The notes: generated by a model from the letters alone, not told the origin. A stretch of DNA of 64,000 nt from Thiotrichaceae bacterium (GCA_011391085.1 JAABRD010000027.1:1-64000); one strand, 5' to 3'; shown: positions 7,811 to 16,131, counted from the stretch's first letter. A program made the numbers and translations.

Positions 7811-9169
7811 ATGTTTGAAAGTTTAACAGAACGTCTCAGCAAAACGCTGAGAAATTTACGTGGTCTCGGACGTCTTACCGAGAACAATATTAAAGACGCC
7901 CTTCGCGACGTTCGCTTGGCGTTATTAGAAGCCGATGTCGCTTTACCCGTCGTCAAAGACTTGATTGAACAAGTTCGCCTACGGGCGGTGGGTCAAGATG
8001 TCGTCGGCAGTCTGACGCCAGGTCAAGCCTTGATTAAGGTGGTACGCGACGAATTAACGCAGTTGATGGGGGAACAATGTGATGAACTGAATCTGTTAGC
8101 CCCTGCCCCTGTCATTGTCTTAATGGCCGGTTTACAAGGTTCGGGGAAGACTACGACGGTCGCAAAATTGGCCAGGTGGCTAATGGAACGCAAACAGAAG
8201 ACCGTGATGGTGGTCAGTTGTGACGTGTATCGTCCCGCTGCCATCAAACAATTGGAGACTTTAGCCACGGAAGTGGGTGCGCTGTTCTGTCCCAGTGACG
8301 CTTCGCAAACACCAGTAGAAATTGCTAAGGCCGCAGTTTCGCAAGCGCGGAAACAATTTGCGGAGGTGTTACTGATTGATACGGCAGGTCGCTTACATAT
8401 CGACGCCGAAATGATGGAGGAGATTAAGCAACTTCATGCTGCCCTGCAACCGACCGAGACGTTGTTCGTGGTTGACAGTATGACCGGTCAAGACGCTGCC
8501 AATACCGCCAAAGCCTTCAACGATGCGTTACCTTTAACGGGAGTGATTTTGACCAAAGCCGATGGCGATGCCCGTGGTGGTGCGGCTTTATCCGTTCGCT
8601 ATCTCACCGGCAAACCCATTAAGTTTATTGGGGTGGGGGAGAAAACGACGGCGTTAGAACCGTTTTATCCAGACCGCGTGGCTTCGCGAATTATCGGGCA
8701 TGGGGACGTGTTAACTCTAATTGAGGAAGCCGAACGCAACATTGATAAAGAACAAGCTGATAAACTGGTCAGCAAGTTGAAGAAAGGGAAAGGCTTTGAT
8801 TTGGAAGACTTCCGAATGCAATTGGTCCAAATGCGCAACATGGGCGGGGTGGCAAACTTGATTGACAAGATGCCAGGGATGGAACAAGTCCCAGAAAAAG
8901 CTAAAGCGCAGATTAATGACAAAGATTTATATCGCCTGGAGGCGATTATCAATTCCATGACTCCCTCGGAACGCCGGGCACCACAGATTATTAAAGGTTC
9001 TCGCAAACGTCGGATTGCTGATGGTTCTGGCACCCAAATTCAAGATGTGAACCGGTTATTAAAACATTTCAATCACATGCAGAAGATTGTGAAGCAAATG
9101 TCCAGGGGTAGTAAGGTAGCGAACATGGTGCGGGGATTGAAGAACCGGTTGCCGCGAGGGAGGCGGTAA
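7811..9169 (+). CDS. ffh: signal recognition particle protein Ffh
   Basis: 452 aa, the normal length of Ffh, the SRP54-type GTPase that binds 4.5S RNA and hydrophobic signal sequences and targets ribosomes to FtsY at the membrane. Start at the ATG giving MFESLTERLSK, preceded by AAGAGG; an upstream in-frame ATG at 7760 lies in repeats and is rejected. N domain about 1-85, G domain with P-loop GLQGSGKTT (about 100), DTAGRLH and TKADGDARGG, then the methionine-rich M domain with GSGTQIQDVNRLLKHF (RNA/signal binding). A second, 5'-truncated copy lies at 12130-12848. Confidence 0.97.
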   Translation: MFESLTERLSKTLRNLRGLGRLTENNIKDALRDVRLALLEADVALPVVKDLIEQVRLRAVGQDVVGSLTPGQALIKVVRDELTQLMGEQCDELNLLAPAPVIVLMAGLQGSGKTTTVAKLARWLMERKQKTVMVVSCDVYRPAAIKQLETLATEVGALFCPSDASQTPVEIAKAAVSQARKQFAEVLLIDTAGRLHIDAEMMEEIKQLHAALQPTETLFVVDSMTGQDAANTAKAFNDALPLTGVILTKADGDARGGAALSVRYLTGKPIKFIGVGEKTTALEPFYPDRVASRIIGHGDVLTLIEEAERNIDKEQADKLVSKLKKGKGFDLEDFRMQLVQMRNMGGVANLIDKMPGMEQVPEKAKAQINDKDLYRLEAIINSMTPSERRAPQIIKGSRKRRIADGSGTQIQDVNRLLKHFNHMQKIVKQMSRGSKVANMVRGLKNRLPRGRR

Positions 9170-9385
9170 TTTGGTGGAGTCCAAAACATGTTTTGGACTA
9201 GAGGGCTTCAGGCACACTGTCATTAAGTTAAGCCTGATGAGTAGTTTGGTAGTTGGTTGAAGGGTAGGCATTTTGGAGTTCCTGTGAACTATATTAGGTA
9301 AAAAATTTTCTGTCATGTAGGGGGCGTCCCACGCACCACTAACCCGTTGCAAAAAGAACGGTGCGTAGGACGCACCCTACCCGGG
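9170..9385. repeat. repeat-rich spacer after ffh
   Basis: It holds a short hairpin (GAGTCCAAAACATGTTTTGGACT, about 9178-9200), a CATTAAGTTAAG motif shared with other elements, and an inverted pair of the GTGCGT-type family: GGGGCGTCCCACGCACC near 9321 and GGTGCGTAGGACGCACCCTACC near 9360-9382. No gene is seen. Confidence 0.6.
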
Positions 9386-9787
9386 CTACCCCTTCCCCTG
9401 TTCCATCAAACTAATAATTTTCTTCAAATACGCATTTTCCTGTCTTTGTTGTTCTAAGAGGAGACGACATTTTTCTAGTTCATGTTTGAGTTCAATGAGT
9501 TCCGTTGAATCAGAATTAATATACCACTGGCCAAAATGAGTATTAGTATTGCCAGTTCCTGCCACATTAAATACATTCTTGTCATCGCCCCCCAAGAGTT
9601 CTGATGATTCCATTTCAAACACTTCCGCTATTTGTTTGAGTCGGGGTGGTGGGATATAGGCTGTTTTACCGCGTTCAATATTCCCGTAACCATTCACCGA
9701 CATTCCTAACTTTTCGGCCATTTTTTCTTGAGTCCAACCTTTGAGTTGGCGAACTTTTTTAATCTTTTCAAGGACTTCCATAGACAA
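9386..9787 (-). CDS. XRE-family transcriptional regulator with C-terminal coiled coil
   Basis: 133 aa. The N-terminal HTH (about 10-65) reads VRQLKGWTQEKMAEKLGMSV then YGNIERGK, a standard lambda-repressor-type fold. A linker of about 25 residues follows, then a coiled coil (about 98-130: LKHELEKCRLLLEQQRQENA) likely for oligomerisation. The protein at 26296-26721 has the same plan (HTH, linker, LLLEE/YLK coiled coil), so the two are paralogues. A perfect 21-bp palindrome begins 8 bases upstream of the start, suggesting autoregulation. The next gene is divergent and has a second palindrome, so it may be co-controlled. The start could instead be the second Met, two residues on. Confidence 0.85.
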   Translation of the reverse strand: MSMEVLEKIKKVRQLKGWTQEKMAEKLGMSVNGYGNIERGKTAYIPPPRLKQIAEVFEMESSELLGGDDKNVFNVAGTGNTNTHFGQWYINSDSTELIELKHELEKCRLLLEQQRQENAYLKKIISLMEQGKG

Positions 9788-9794
9788 ACACTGT

Positions 9795-9815
9795 CACTGG
9801 GTAAAATACCCAGTG
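9795..9815. promoter_or_regulatory. 21-bp perfect palindrome, probable operator of the adjacent XRE regulator
   Basis: CACTGGGTA AAA TACCCAGTG, perfectly symmetrical, 8 bases from the XRE start. A related palindrome occurs at 9938-9958. It is inferred to be the regulator's own binding site; occupancy would block its ribosome-binding region or promoter. Confidence 0.65.
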
Positions 9816-9937
9816 TGGCTTGGTGGACAGGCAATTGGGTGGTTTTTAAGATTGAGTTTTTCAAATTGGATATGGTTTATGGCCATTTCAGTTTGAAAAA
9901 AAGGTTAGCAAAAGGCAGAACACGAGGGACACAGTTT

Positions 9938-9958
9938 GACTGGGTAAAATCACCAGTC
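9938..9958. promoter_or_regulatory. second, imperfect copy of the operator palindrome
   Basis: GACTGGGTA AAA TCACCAGTC, symmetrical except for two positions. Both copies are followed by TTGGTGGACA-like sequence (9820 and 9963) and then by similar TTTTTCAA and TTTAT stretches, so the whole region of about 143 bp appears tandemly duplicated. The second copy lies about 110 bases before the secreted-protein gene at 10068. Confidence 0.6.
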
Positions 9959-10067
9959 TGACTTGGTGGACAAGTGAAATTCTCCTTTTGTAGTATTCAA
10001 TTTTTCAAGTTTGTAGTTTATCACTATGGATTTGAAATTGTCAATTCAATCTCAAGAGGGTTTTTGT

Positions 10068-10796
10068 ATGAAGAAACTAAGGTGTTGTTTTATCAGCGGA
10101 TTATTTTTTACATGGCTGTTTTTCTACCCATCGGCATACGCACAAGATGTCGATTTCTCAAAATCCTACGTAGTGCCAGATGCGTCTGGACTCAATTCCA
10201 TTACCATCGGTGGCATCACTACGCTATGGGACAATGCGACGTATGTCGTGAATTTCGGTTTAAGCCCTGACTACAATCTTATCATTCAGGGAGGGCTTGC
10301 GCAAACGTCTCCTTCCGAAGTGTTAGAACAACAATTGCGGAATAGTACCTGGCAAGGTATCTATGATGTCAATGACGACAGTTTTTCCTCAACTTTGACG
10401 CTGGTGGTCGTACAAGATGGTTACGTGGGCGGCGAAATTATCCACTCAGAACCCGCAGAACAAGGAGGCGGTTATTTACATAGCAGAGTCACAGGAGATA
10501 TTGTGACACAATACCAGGTTAATGGCACATTCATGGATGAAGACCGCCTTTCTCCAGAAGAACTTGCCAACTTATCACTGGATACGCCAAACCGCCAGTT
10601 GATTCGTATCAAGCGAGTCAGGGCATTGAAATTTATAAATGATGGTGATGGTAGCGCATGGAGTACGAATCGTGAATACCGACTTATTCTGCAAGACAAC
10701 ATGCTTGTAGGGAGCGTAGGGATTCCAAATGACAGCTATGGCCAGGGGGATGCCACTTCGGAAAATGGCAACATTTCTTTGATGCGAGTAAAGTAG
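10068..10796 (+). CDS. secreted protein of unknown function
   Basis: 242 aa. A clear signal peptide (MKKLRC, a hydrophobic stretch, cleavage likely after SAYA at about 25) predicts export. The mature part is rich in beta-type sequence with many Asn, Ser and Gly and no Cys. It holds a stretch TWQGIYDVNDDSFSSTLTLV typical of small beta-barrel or lipocalin-like folds, but no family is recognised. Start chosen at 10068 because the signal peptide begins there and AAGAGGG precedes it; an ORF start at 10026 would add a non-signal extension. It is divergent from the XRE regulator and shares its duplicated operator region. A long hairpin follows the stop. Confidence 0.75.
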   Translation: MKKLRCCFISGLFFTWLFFYPSAYAQDVDFSKSYVVPDASGLNSITIGGITTLWDNATYVVNFGLSPDYNLIIQGGLAQTSPSEVLEQQLRNSTWQGIYDVNDDSFSSTLTLVVVQDGYVGGEIIHSEPAEQGGGYLHSRVTGDIVTQYQVNGTFMDEDRLSPEELANLSLDTPNRQLIRIKRVRALKFINDGDGSAWSTNREYRLILQDNMLVGSVGIPNDSYGQGDATSENGNISLMRVK

Positions 10797-10797
10797 C

Positions 10798-10844
10798 GCA
10801 CCCCAGAAACTCAGTTTCTTAAAGAAACTGAGTTTCTGGGGTGC
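10798..10844 (+). terminator. long perfect hairpin after the secreted-protein gene
   Basis: Arms of 23 bases (GCACCCCAGAAACTCAGTTT... and its exact inverse) with a single-base loop begin one base past the stop codon. No T-run follows, so it may be a repeat element or IS end rather than a classic rho-independent terminator. The transposase remnant starts immediately after it. Confidence 0.55.
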
Positions 10845-11345
10845 CGAACACCTTTCTATTTGGTGTCTTCCAAATTGACCAGTGATTGCATGGTCGACAT
10901 TCTTCAAGAATGGTGGCAAACGGTTCGCCACCGGATGCCTCAGGTTCGAACCTTAGTGATTAATCAAGACAATGGTCCTGAGAACAACTCCTCCCGGACT
11001 CAATTCATGAAACGTCTCGTGGAATTTGCCCTGACCAATCACATAGAGGTACAATTAGCTTATTATCCACCTTATCACAGTAAGTACAATTCGATTGAAA
11101 GAGTTTGGGCAACTTTGGAACATCATTGGAACGGCAGCCTGCTTGAGGACGTCGAGACGGCCGTTCAGTTTGCGAAAACCATGACTTGGAAAGGACAGCA
11201 TCCTCTCGTCAAGGTGGACACCAATATCTATCAAACGGGAGTGAAATTGACTAAAGTAGCCATGCTAGTAGTCGAAAGTCAAATGGAACGTTTCGCAGGT
11301 TTAGGTAAATGGTTTATCAAAATTGCTAGTCCGACAAACGCCTAA
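10845..11345 (+). pseudogene. ISAzo13-family transposase, C-terminal fragment
   Basis: About 165 codons homologous to the C-terminal part of ISAzo13-type DDE transposases. QDNGPENNSS holds the second catalytic Asp, YYPPYHSKYNSIER the catalytic Glu, followed by HHWNGSLL and MTWKGQHPLV, which are typical of the family. Homology begins at once after the hairpin at 10844 (PFYLVSSKLTSD), so the first half including the first Asp is missing. The frame is otherwise intact to a normal stop. It is not expected to be active. Confidence 0.8.
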
Positions 11346-11401
11346 AATGGACGATTTATTTATTTGAAACCCCTTACGAGCACTGAAAGAGGAATTGACA
11401 G

Positions 11402-11689
11402 ATGAGTAAACGTAATCTAGGACAAGAACTGTTAGAGAGTCTCCGGGCCATCAAACGTGGTGAAGGTCGCACTTACACCGTCGCCGAAACTCCTGACGCG
11501 AAAACCATTCGTGAACGACTGAACTTAGGTCAGCCCGCATTTGCCCAATTGTTACGAGTGAGTACCAAAACTTTGCAGGCCTGGGAAACTGGTCAACGTC
11601 AGCCCTCGATGATAGCCCAAGCCTTACTCTCCGTGGTTGCCCACCGACCTGACGTGGTGTTAGAGATTCTCCAACCGCTGGACCAGTAG
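11402..11689 (+). CDS. NadS/HigA-like HTH antitoxin, orphan
   Basis: 95 aa. The N-terminal segment GQELLESLRAIKRGEGRTY followed by an HTH (about 35-75: REELNLGQPAFA-like region and VSTKTLQAWETGQRQPS) matches antitoxins of the NadS/HigA group that pair with a RelE-type toxin encoded just upstream. Here the upstream neighbour is a transposase remnant and no toxin is visible on either side. AGAGGA precedes the ATG. Either an orphan antitoxin left by IS-mediated loss of the toxin or a stand-alone regulator. Confidence 0.7.
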   Translation: MSKRNLGQELLESLRAIKRGEGRTYTVAETPDAKTIRERLNLGQPAFAQLLRVSTKTLQAWETGQRQPSMIAQALLSVVAHRPDVVLEILQPLDQ

Positions 11690-11862
11690 GGTGCGTCCTA
11701 CGCACCTTTCTTTCATCGGTGGCAGATTAGATGCGTGGGACGCGCCTTACATGGGTTCAGTATGAACAGGCATTTTACCCTAAATTCTGATTCAGACAAT
11801 TGGACGGGGAAGAAACCCGCTGGCCAGCCTTATAGGAAAACTAACCGATATTCACGATTAGA

Positions 11863-12129
11863 CTATTTACCATCCAACCCAAAGAAATTCTCAATCTTAT
11901 TCAAAACGCGCTTATAAACGTCTTCCTTAATTGTTTCTGCGTCATGGTGAACATTCATACGCGATTGTGTTGCCAATTGGCGTTGTGCTAACATGCGACT
12001 AATCAATTCGGACACTTCTGATTGGTTGGCCATGAGTGGTGCAATGTCCTCCTTGGTGATTTCATATAGCACTGTTTCGGCAATTGCTACCACCGTAGCA
12101 GTTCGTTGTTCACCGGTGAAAAGGGCCAT
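11863..12129 (-). pseudogene. C-terminal fragment of a mechanosensitive channel with a cyclic-nucleotide-binding domain
   Basis: 88 codons: MALFTGEQRTATVVAIAETV then YEITKEDIAPLM and LAQRQLATQS. This matches the end of the cNMP-binding-like domain and the C-terminal helix of MscS-family channels. In intact proteins Gly-Glu and the rest of the beta-roll precede MALFTGE; here the sequence stops abruptly at 12129 where the ffh copy begins, so about 80 percent or more of the gene is lost. The ATG at the junction is an internal Met, not a real start. Confidence 0.7.
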
Positions 12130-12848
12130 CGACCGAGACGTTGTTTGTCGTGGACAGCATGACCGGTCAAGACGCTGCCAACACCGCCAAAGCTTTCAAT
12201 GATACGTTACCTTTAACGGGAGTGATTTTGACCAAAGCCGATGGTGATGCCCGTGGTGGCGCCGCTTTATCGGTTCGCTATCTCACTGGGAAACCCATTA
12301 AGTTTATTGGTGTCGGGGAGAAAACGACGGCTTTAGAACCGTTTTATCCAGACCGCGTGGCTTCGCGAATTATCGGGCATGGGGACGTGTTAACTCTAAT
12401 TGAGGAAGCCGAACGCAACATTGATAAAGAACAAGCTGATAAACTGGTCAGCAAGTTGAAGACAGGGAAAGGCTTTGACTTGGAAGACTTCCGAATGCAA
12501 TTGGTCCAAATGCGCAACATGGGCGGGGTGGCGAACCTGATTGACAAGATGCCAGGGATGGAACAAGTCCCAGAAAAAGCCAAGGCGCAGATTAATGACA
12601 AAGATTTATATCGCTTAGAAGCGATTATCAATTCCATGACTCCCTCGGAACGCCGGGCCCCCCAGATTATTAAAGGTTCTCGCAAACGTCGGATTGCTGA
12701 TGGTTCTGGCACCCAAATTCAAGATGTGAACCGGTTATTAAAACATTTCAATCACATGCAGAAGATTGTGAAGCAAATGTCCAGGGGTAGTAAGGTAGCG
12801 AACATGGTGCGGGGATTGAAGAATCGGTTGCCGCGGGGGAGGCGGTAA
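12130..12848 (+). pseudogene. 5'-truncated duplicate of ffh (G-domain end plus M domain)
   Basis: It corresponds base for base to 8451-9169 of the intact ffh (constant offset 3679, no indels noticed) and continues about 9 bases past the stop before diverging. It starts at CGACCGAGACG, mid G domain, so the N domain and P-loop are missing. The frame is open to the end (235 codons from an ORF start at 12141). Most differences from the full gene are synonymous, with a few amino acid changes (for example Ala to Thr and Lys to Thr). It could make an isolated M-domain fragment, but no start signal is evident. Confidence 0.9.
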
Positions 12849-12875
12849 TTTGGTGTCCAAAATTCCATGAATCCT

Positions 12876-12965
12876 AAAAAAGTTCTGGTGGACTAGAGGC
12901 TTTTAAAAAAGTTCTGGTGGACTAGAGGCTTTTAAAAAAGTTCTGGTGGACTAGAGGCTTTAGCC
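12876..12965. repeat. three tandem 29-bp repeats containing the CTAGAGGCTT motif
   Basis: The unit AAAAAAGTTCTGGTGGACTAGAGGCTTTT starts at 12876, 12905 and 12934; the third continues into the usual AGCCGGTGG end of the hairpin family. The array sits in the spacer after the ffh duplicate. The rest of the spacer to 13079 shows an AT-poor segment with no gene. Confidence 0.85.
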
Positions 12966-13079
12966 GGTGGGGATTGGCACACGACTAAAAGAAGGGACAG
13001 ACCACCATTAGGTTTAAGGAATCTCCATTTCAAGATAGGGTGGATTTCGCTGCGCGTATCCACCTCTATCAAAACCACT

Positions 13080-13787
13080 TCATTGGCCAGGTGGGGTAAC
13101 TTTCGGAACTACCGTCCCAAAGACGACATCCTTAATGGCCGTACTATACTTCATGGCCAAAATGGCCTTTAGAAATATTTCTGCGTCAAAATCCTTTATC
13201 AGTAAATCTGTTCCTTCAACTTCTATTCGATCTACAGGAATCCCATACAGCAAGGCAAAATATTTTCTAAAGTCCTGCATATCGGCCACTTTTTGAGTAG
13301 AGACAATTCTCAGTTTTTCGTAACTGAATGTCTTGTTGCCCTCATAGTATCCCGGCACTTGCCACGAGAAAGAATGGTTGTCCTTGTTAGTGATCGTAAC
13401 TCGAAGTTTACGTTGCGCCCTGATGTTTAAAGACGTCTCTTCTGGGCCACTTAGCAAGTCCAAAAAACTTTCTTCTTTCGGACTACCTGATGAATACGAC
13501 GTAGCCTCTTTATCTTTCTTCCCTTTATCTTCTCCAGTGGCTACCGCGGGAAGTTTATCCGCGTCTTTTTCCGCTTTTTTGTCTCCCCCAGCGGCTTTGG
13601 TAGCGGCGGGGGGGGGTTCTGGACCTGAATCCTGTTTCGGTGGTTCAGAACCATTTTTGGTATCATTAGGCGAATCGCCAGAAGCTGTTGTGGCCTCCTC
13701 TGGTCGTGTGCGACCACTGTCAGCACAGGAAGTGCTGAACACGACCATCATACTCAAGCACAACATCATCAAACATTTTTTCCTCAT
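13080..13787 (-). CDS. lipoprotein with acidic/proline-rich linker, unknown function
   Basis: 235 aa, last gene of a four-gene lipoprotein operon; its ATG overlaps the stop of the preceding gene by 4 bases. The N-terminus MRKKCLMMLCLSMMVVFSTSC is a lipoprotein signal peptide with the modified Cys at about 21. Residues about 25-100 are low-complexity (Pro, Glu, Lys, Ser, Asp), suggesting a flexible tether through the periplasm. A folded C-terminal domain (about 105-235) contains RKLRVTITNKDNHSFSWQVP and ends PKVTPPGQ. No family is recognised. Co-transcription with the other three lipoproteins implies a shared envelope complex. Confidence 0.75.
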   Translation of the reverse strand: MRKKCLMMLCLSMMVVFSTSCADSGRTRPEEATTASGDSPNDTKNGSEPPKQDSGPEPPPAATKAAGGDKKAEKDADKLPAVATGEDKGKKDKEATSYSSGSPKEESFLDLLSGPEETSLNIRAQRKLRVTITNKDNHSFSWQVPGYYEGNKTFSYEKLRIVSTQKVADMQDFRKYFALLYGIPVDRIEVEGTDLLIKDFDAEIFLKAILAMKYSTAIKDVVFGTVVPKVTPPGQ

Positions 13788-15685
13788 GGATTTGCCTCTT
13801 TTTGTGTATTTGTCACGTACTCTAGCCTAAGTTGTGGCTTTCCACCCTTGTCCTTTGGTTGGAAACCAATAACCATCTCCTTTGATGTCACATCCTGATA
13901 CTCCGGCGAAAAAAACTCCTTCACAAATCTTGCCCGGAGGTCCTCCTTGCCATACTCCACTTCCAAATTTCGAATGACTATTTTGGTCGCCTGGCGTCCC
14001 CTATTGGCATCCGTCTGGGCCTCGGTAATCCGCTTTAGTGCAACCATGGCTTTATCTTCCATCTGAACACTGGAAGTATACACAAGCGCATCTTGATAAA
14101 AATCTGCCAAAGATTGCCCATCCTTGTAAACCCAAGAAATGCCTTCCGTCTGAGGAAAAGAAGAACCACATTCGATGGTCCATGACCAGGTTCGATAGTT
14201 ATCCCCATTCAACTGAATCCGTGGGTTATCACATCGATGATAAAAGCTACTGGTATTGGCAACCAATAACCCCAAAGTGAACAGATAGGCTTTGCTAGGG
14301 TCAACCAGATGGCCAACGTTTTTGACGTCTTCCTGACCATGGTTCATAGCCGTCTTTCTCAAAATCTCTTTGACTTGACTGCTGTTTAGCCAGGGATTTA
14401 GAGAAAGAATATTAAAGACCACTTGGGCCAGCACCGGCGTTGCAAAAGACGTCGACTTTTCGGAAGCTTCTAGCATCAGTTCACCCGTGTTCTCCCGCGG
14501 TTCACCCGTGTTCTCCTGCGGTTTACCTGTGTTCTCCCGTGGTTCACCCATGTTCCCCAGTAGTGGGTCGGTAGGAGAAACATTGTTGTCCCCTAACACC
14601 GTGAAAAACTCAACCCCTGCACTGCCTAAATTGTCTCGCTTCACCGTATAACCGCCACTTTCTTGATACCCAGAAGTGGAAACCAATATCGCATTGGGAA
14701 AAGTTCCTTGAAACTGTTTTAGTTTTTCAAGATGTGTGGAGTCATTGTAAGCCTCTGACTTATTGGCCAACGCAACCAATAACAGATAGGCTTCTTGTCG
14801 AGACTGCCATTGGGCATCTTCGTTAAATATGGTACTAAGGGAATACTCACCACCAGCGGGCTTTGGAAGAGAACGGTTGATATCTTCCAATTCCTCCCCT
14901 TTAAAACTATAAGACACTGAGATAATCCGTGTCCCTTTATCCACTTGTTTGACCAGCGTGTCGGGAAATAAGTGAGTGATTACGGAACCCTCTTCACCTA
15001 TTTCACCTATCGTGTCTTTTGAACGTTTGGCATGAAAGTAGTTTATATCTGTGTTTCCGGTTTTGTTATAGCCAATAAACTTCCCCTTCATGCCTCTGGT
15101 AACAGGCATTGTCACTAACACGTCATGATAGACTCGCTGGCTAGTTCCCTGACTGACAGCCTGTTGAGTCTCCCCCTGTTGTGCCAACGCTATCATGTTG
15201 TTATTGATGTTCTCCTGAATGGTTTCCACGAAACCCTCAGAATCGATTCTTATGTTGGGTTTAGCCCCCTCTGCCAAGAATTCGAGAACCGTTATCTCAA
15301 TTTCAGAATGAGGTTGTTGCGGGAACAGATTCTCCTTCACAGTAGCAAAATCGTTGATGAACCGAAAAGAATCAAGATAGAAACTCTTGATCTCATCTTC
15401 CGAGGGAGTATCGGCCCGGGCGGGAGTCTTGTCAGTCAAGACCAGTTTAAGCAGACTGTTTAATCCTGCAAAAAACCTCCCCGTGACACTCTGAGGATTC
15501 AGAAAACCTTCACGTTCATTGTTCCCCTTAACCTCCCCCTGCTGTCGATACAGTTCACTTACGGCTCCCATTTGAGAGGGGGCATCAAAATAGTTTCCAT
15601 CTGTTGCCGGTCTTGAAATTTGCGTACATCCACCGAACAACATCCATATTATTGGATAAGCCCATGCAAATCGAATTTTTCTCAT
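13784..15685 (-). CDS. lipoprotein with a degenerate subtilisin-like (S8) domain
   Basis: 633 aa from the ATG at 15685, chosen because it begins a lipoprotein signal peptide (MRKIRFAWA, lipobox LFGGC, Cys20); the open frame extends 16 codons upstream into the preceding gene. A subtilisin-like arrangement is visible: ITVLEF (about 131-136, where the catalytic Asp would be, here Glu), DTLVKQVDKGTRIISVSYSF (about 242-261, like the helix-strand before the oxyanion region), AILVSTSGY (about 332-340) and STSFATPVLAQ (about 411-421), which matches the catalytic Ser motif. No HGTH-like His motif is present. ENTGEPR-type repeats (about 380-403) are inserted just before the Ser motif. It is probably a pseudoprotease or substrate-recognition protein; catalysis is doubtful. 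Confidence 0.65.
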   Translation of the reverse strand: MRKIRFAWAYPIIWMLFGGCTQISRPATDGNYFDAPSQMGAVSELYRQQGEVKGNNEREGFLNPQSVTGRFFAGLNSLLKLVLTDKTPARADTPSEDEIKSFYLDSFRFINDFATVKENLFPQQPHSEIEITVLEFLAEGAKPNIRIDSEGFVETIQENINNNMIALAQQGETQQAVSQGTSQRVYHDVLVTMPVTRGMKGKFIGYNKTGNTDINYFHAKRSKDTIGEIGEEGSVITHLFPDTLVKQVDKGTRIISVSYSFKGEELEDINRSLPKPAGGEYSLSTIFNEDAQWQSRQEAYLLLVALANKSEAYNDSTHLEKLKQFQGTFPNAILVSTSGYQESGGYTVKRDNLGSAGVEFFTVLGDNNVSPTDPLLGNMGEPRENTGKPQENTGEPRENTGELMLEASEKSTSFATPVLAQVVFNILSLNPWLNSSQVKEILRKTAMNHGQEDVKNVGHLVDPSKAYLFTLGLLVANTSSFYHRCDNPRIQLNGDNYRTWSWTIECGSSFPQTEGISWVYKDGQSLADFYQDALVYTSSVQMEDKAMVALKRITEAQTDANRGRQATKIVIRNLEVEYGKEDLRARFVKEFFSPEYQDVTSKEMVIGFQPKDKGGKPQLRLEYVTNTQKEANP

Positions 15686-15687
15686 GT

Positions 15688-16131
15688 TCACCACCACCCA
15701 GTTGATTTTGATTTTAAATCTTCTATCACCCAAACCATGCCCTTGTCACGCAGAGACAAACCATTTTTGGAGAGCATGTTGGAAAATTCTTGCTGACTGC
15801 CCAGTAAACTGTCAAGATATTCGGCCCTGGCTAAATCCAGTGAACGGCCTGGCTTTAACTCCATCGTTTTCAACTGGATTGATCTTGAGGAGTTGTTTTG
15901 TAAATACAAGGCGGTTTGTTTAACCTGCGCCCTGCCTGGCCCCCCAGATGCCATGTCCCCTCCCCTACCTCCATTCGGAGAGTTCGCAGGCCCTTTGAGA
16001 ACAGGAACTTGCACACTGGGCACATAACAGTAGTCTTTGTCACAATAAGCCTCTCGAACTTGAGTGGGAGGACAACAACCTGCCATGAGTCCCAACCAAA
16101 ACAGTCCGCCTAACCAAAAAATTACTCGCAT
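15688..16131 (-). CDS. small lipoprotein, unknown function
   Basis: 147 aa, second gene of the lipoprotein operon; it overlaps the first gene by 10 bases and is followed after 2 bases by the S8-like lipoprotein. MRVIFWLGGLFWLGLMAGC is a lipoprotein signal with Cys at 19, followed by CPPTQVREAYCDKDYC, a Cys-rich segment that could form disulfides. A Gly/Ser/Pro-rich linker (about 45-70) precedes a C-terminal part including RSIQLKTMELKPGRSLDLAR and a final helix. No homologue is recognised. RBS and overlap support this start. Confidence 0.75.
   Translation of the reverse strand: MRVIFWLGGLFWLGLMAGCCPPTQVREAYCDKDYCYVPSVQVPVLKGPANSPNGGRGGDMASGGPGRAQVKQTALYLQNNSSRSIQLKTMELKPGRSLDLARAEYLDSLLGSQQEFSNMLSKNGLSLRDKGMVWVIEDLKSKSTGWW

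Noticed and set aside
8665-9033. 122-aa minus-strand frame inside ffh (and its twin at 12344-12712)
   Set aside because: Antisense shadow of the Ffh M domain; it appears in both ffh copies only because the DNA is duplicated.
9728-10270. Plus-strand frames in the XRE/secreted-protein spacer (77 and 98 aa)
   Set aside because: They run through the duplicated operator region or overlap the signal peptide gene in another frame.
12141-12848. Second functional ffh gene
   Set aside because: N domain and P-loop are absent, and it begins in mid-domain at a junction with another gene fragment.
13378-13830. 150-aa plus-strand frame opposite the last lipoprotein
   Set aside because: Ser/Leu-rich complement of the low-complexity linker; the lipoprotein has signal peptide, lipobox and coupling.
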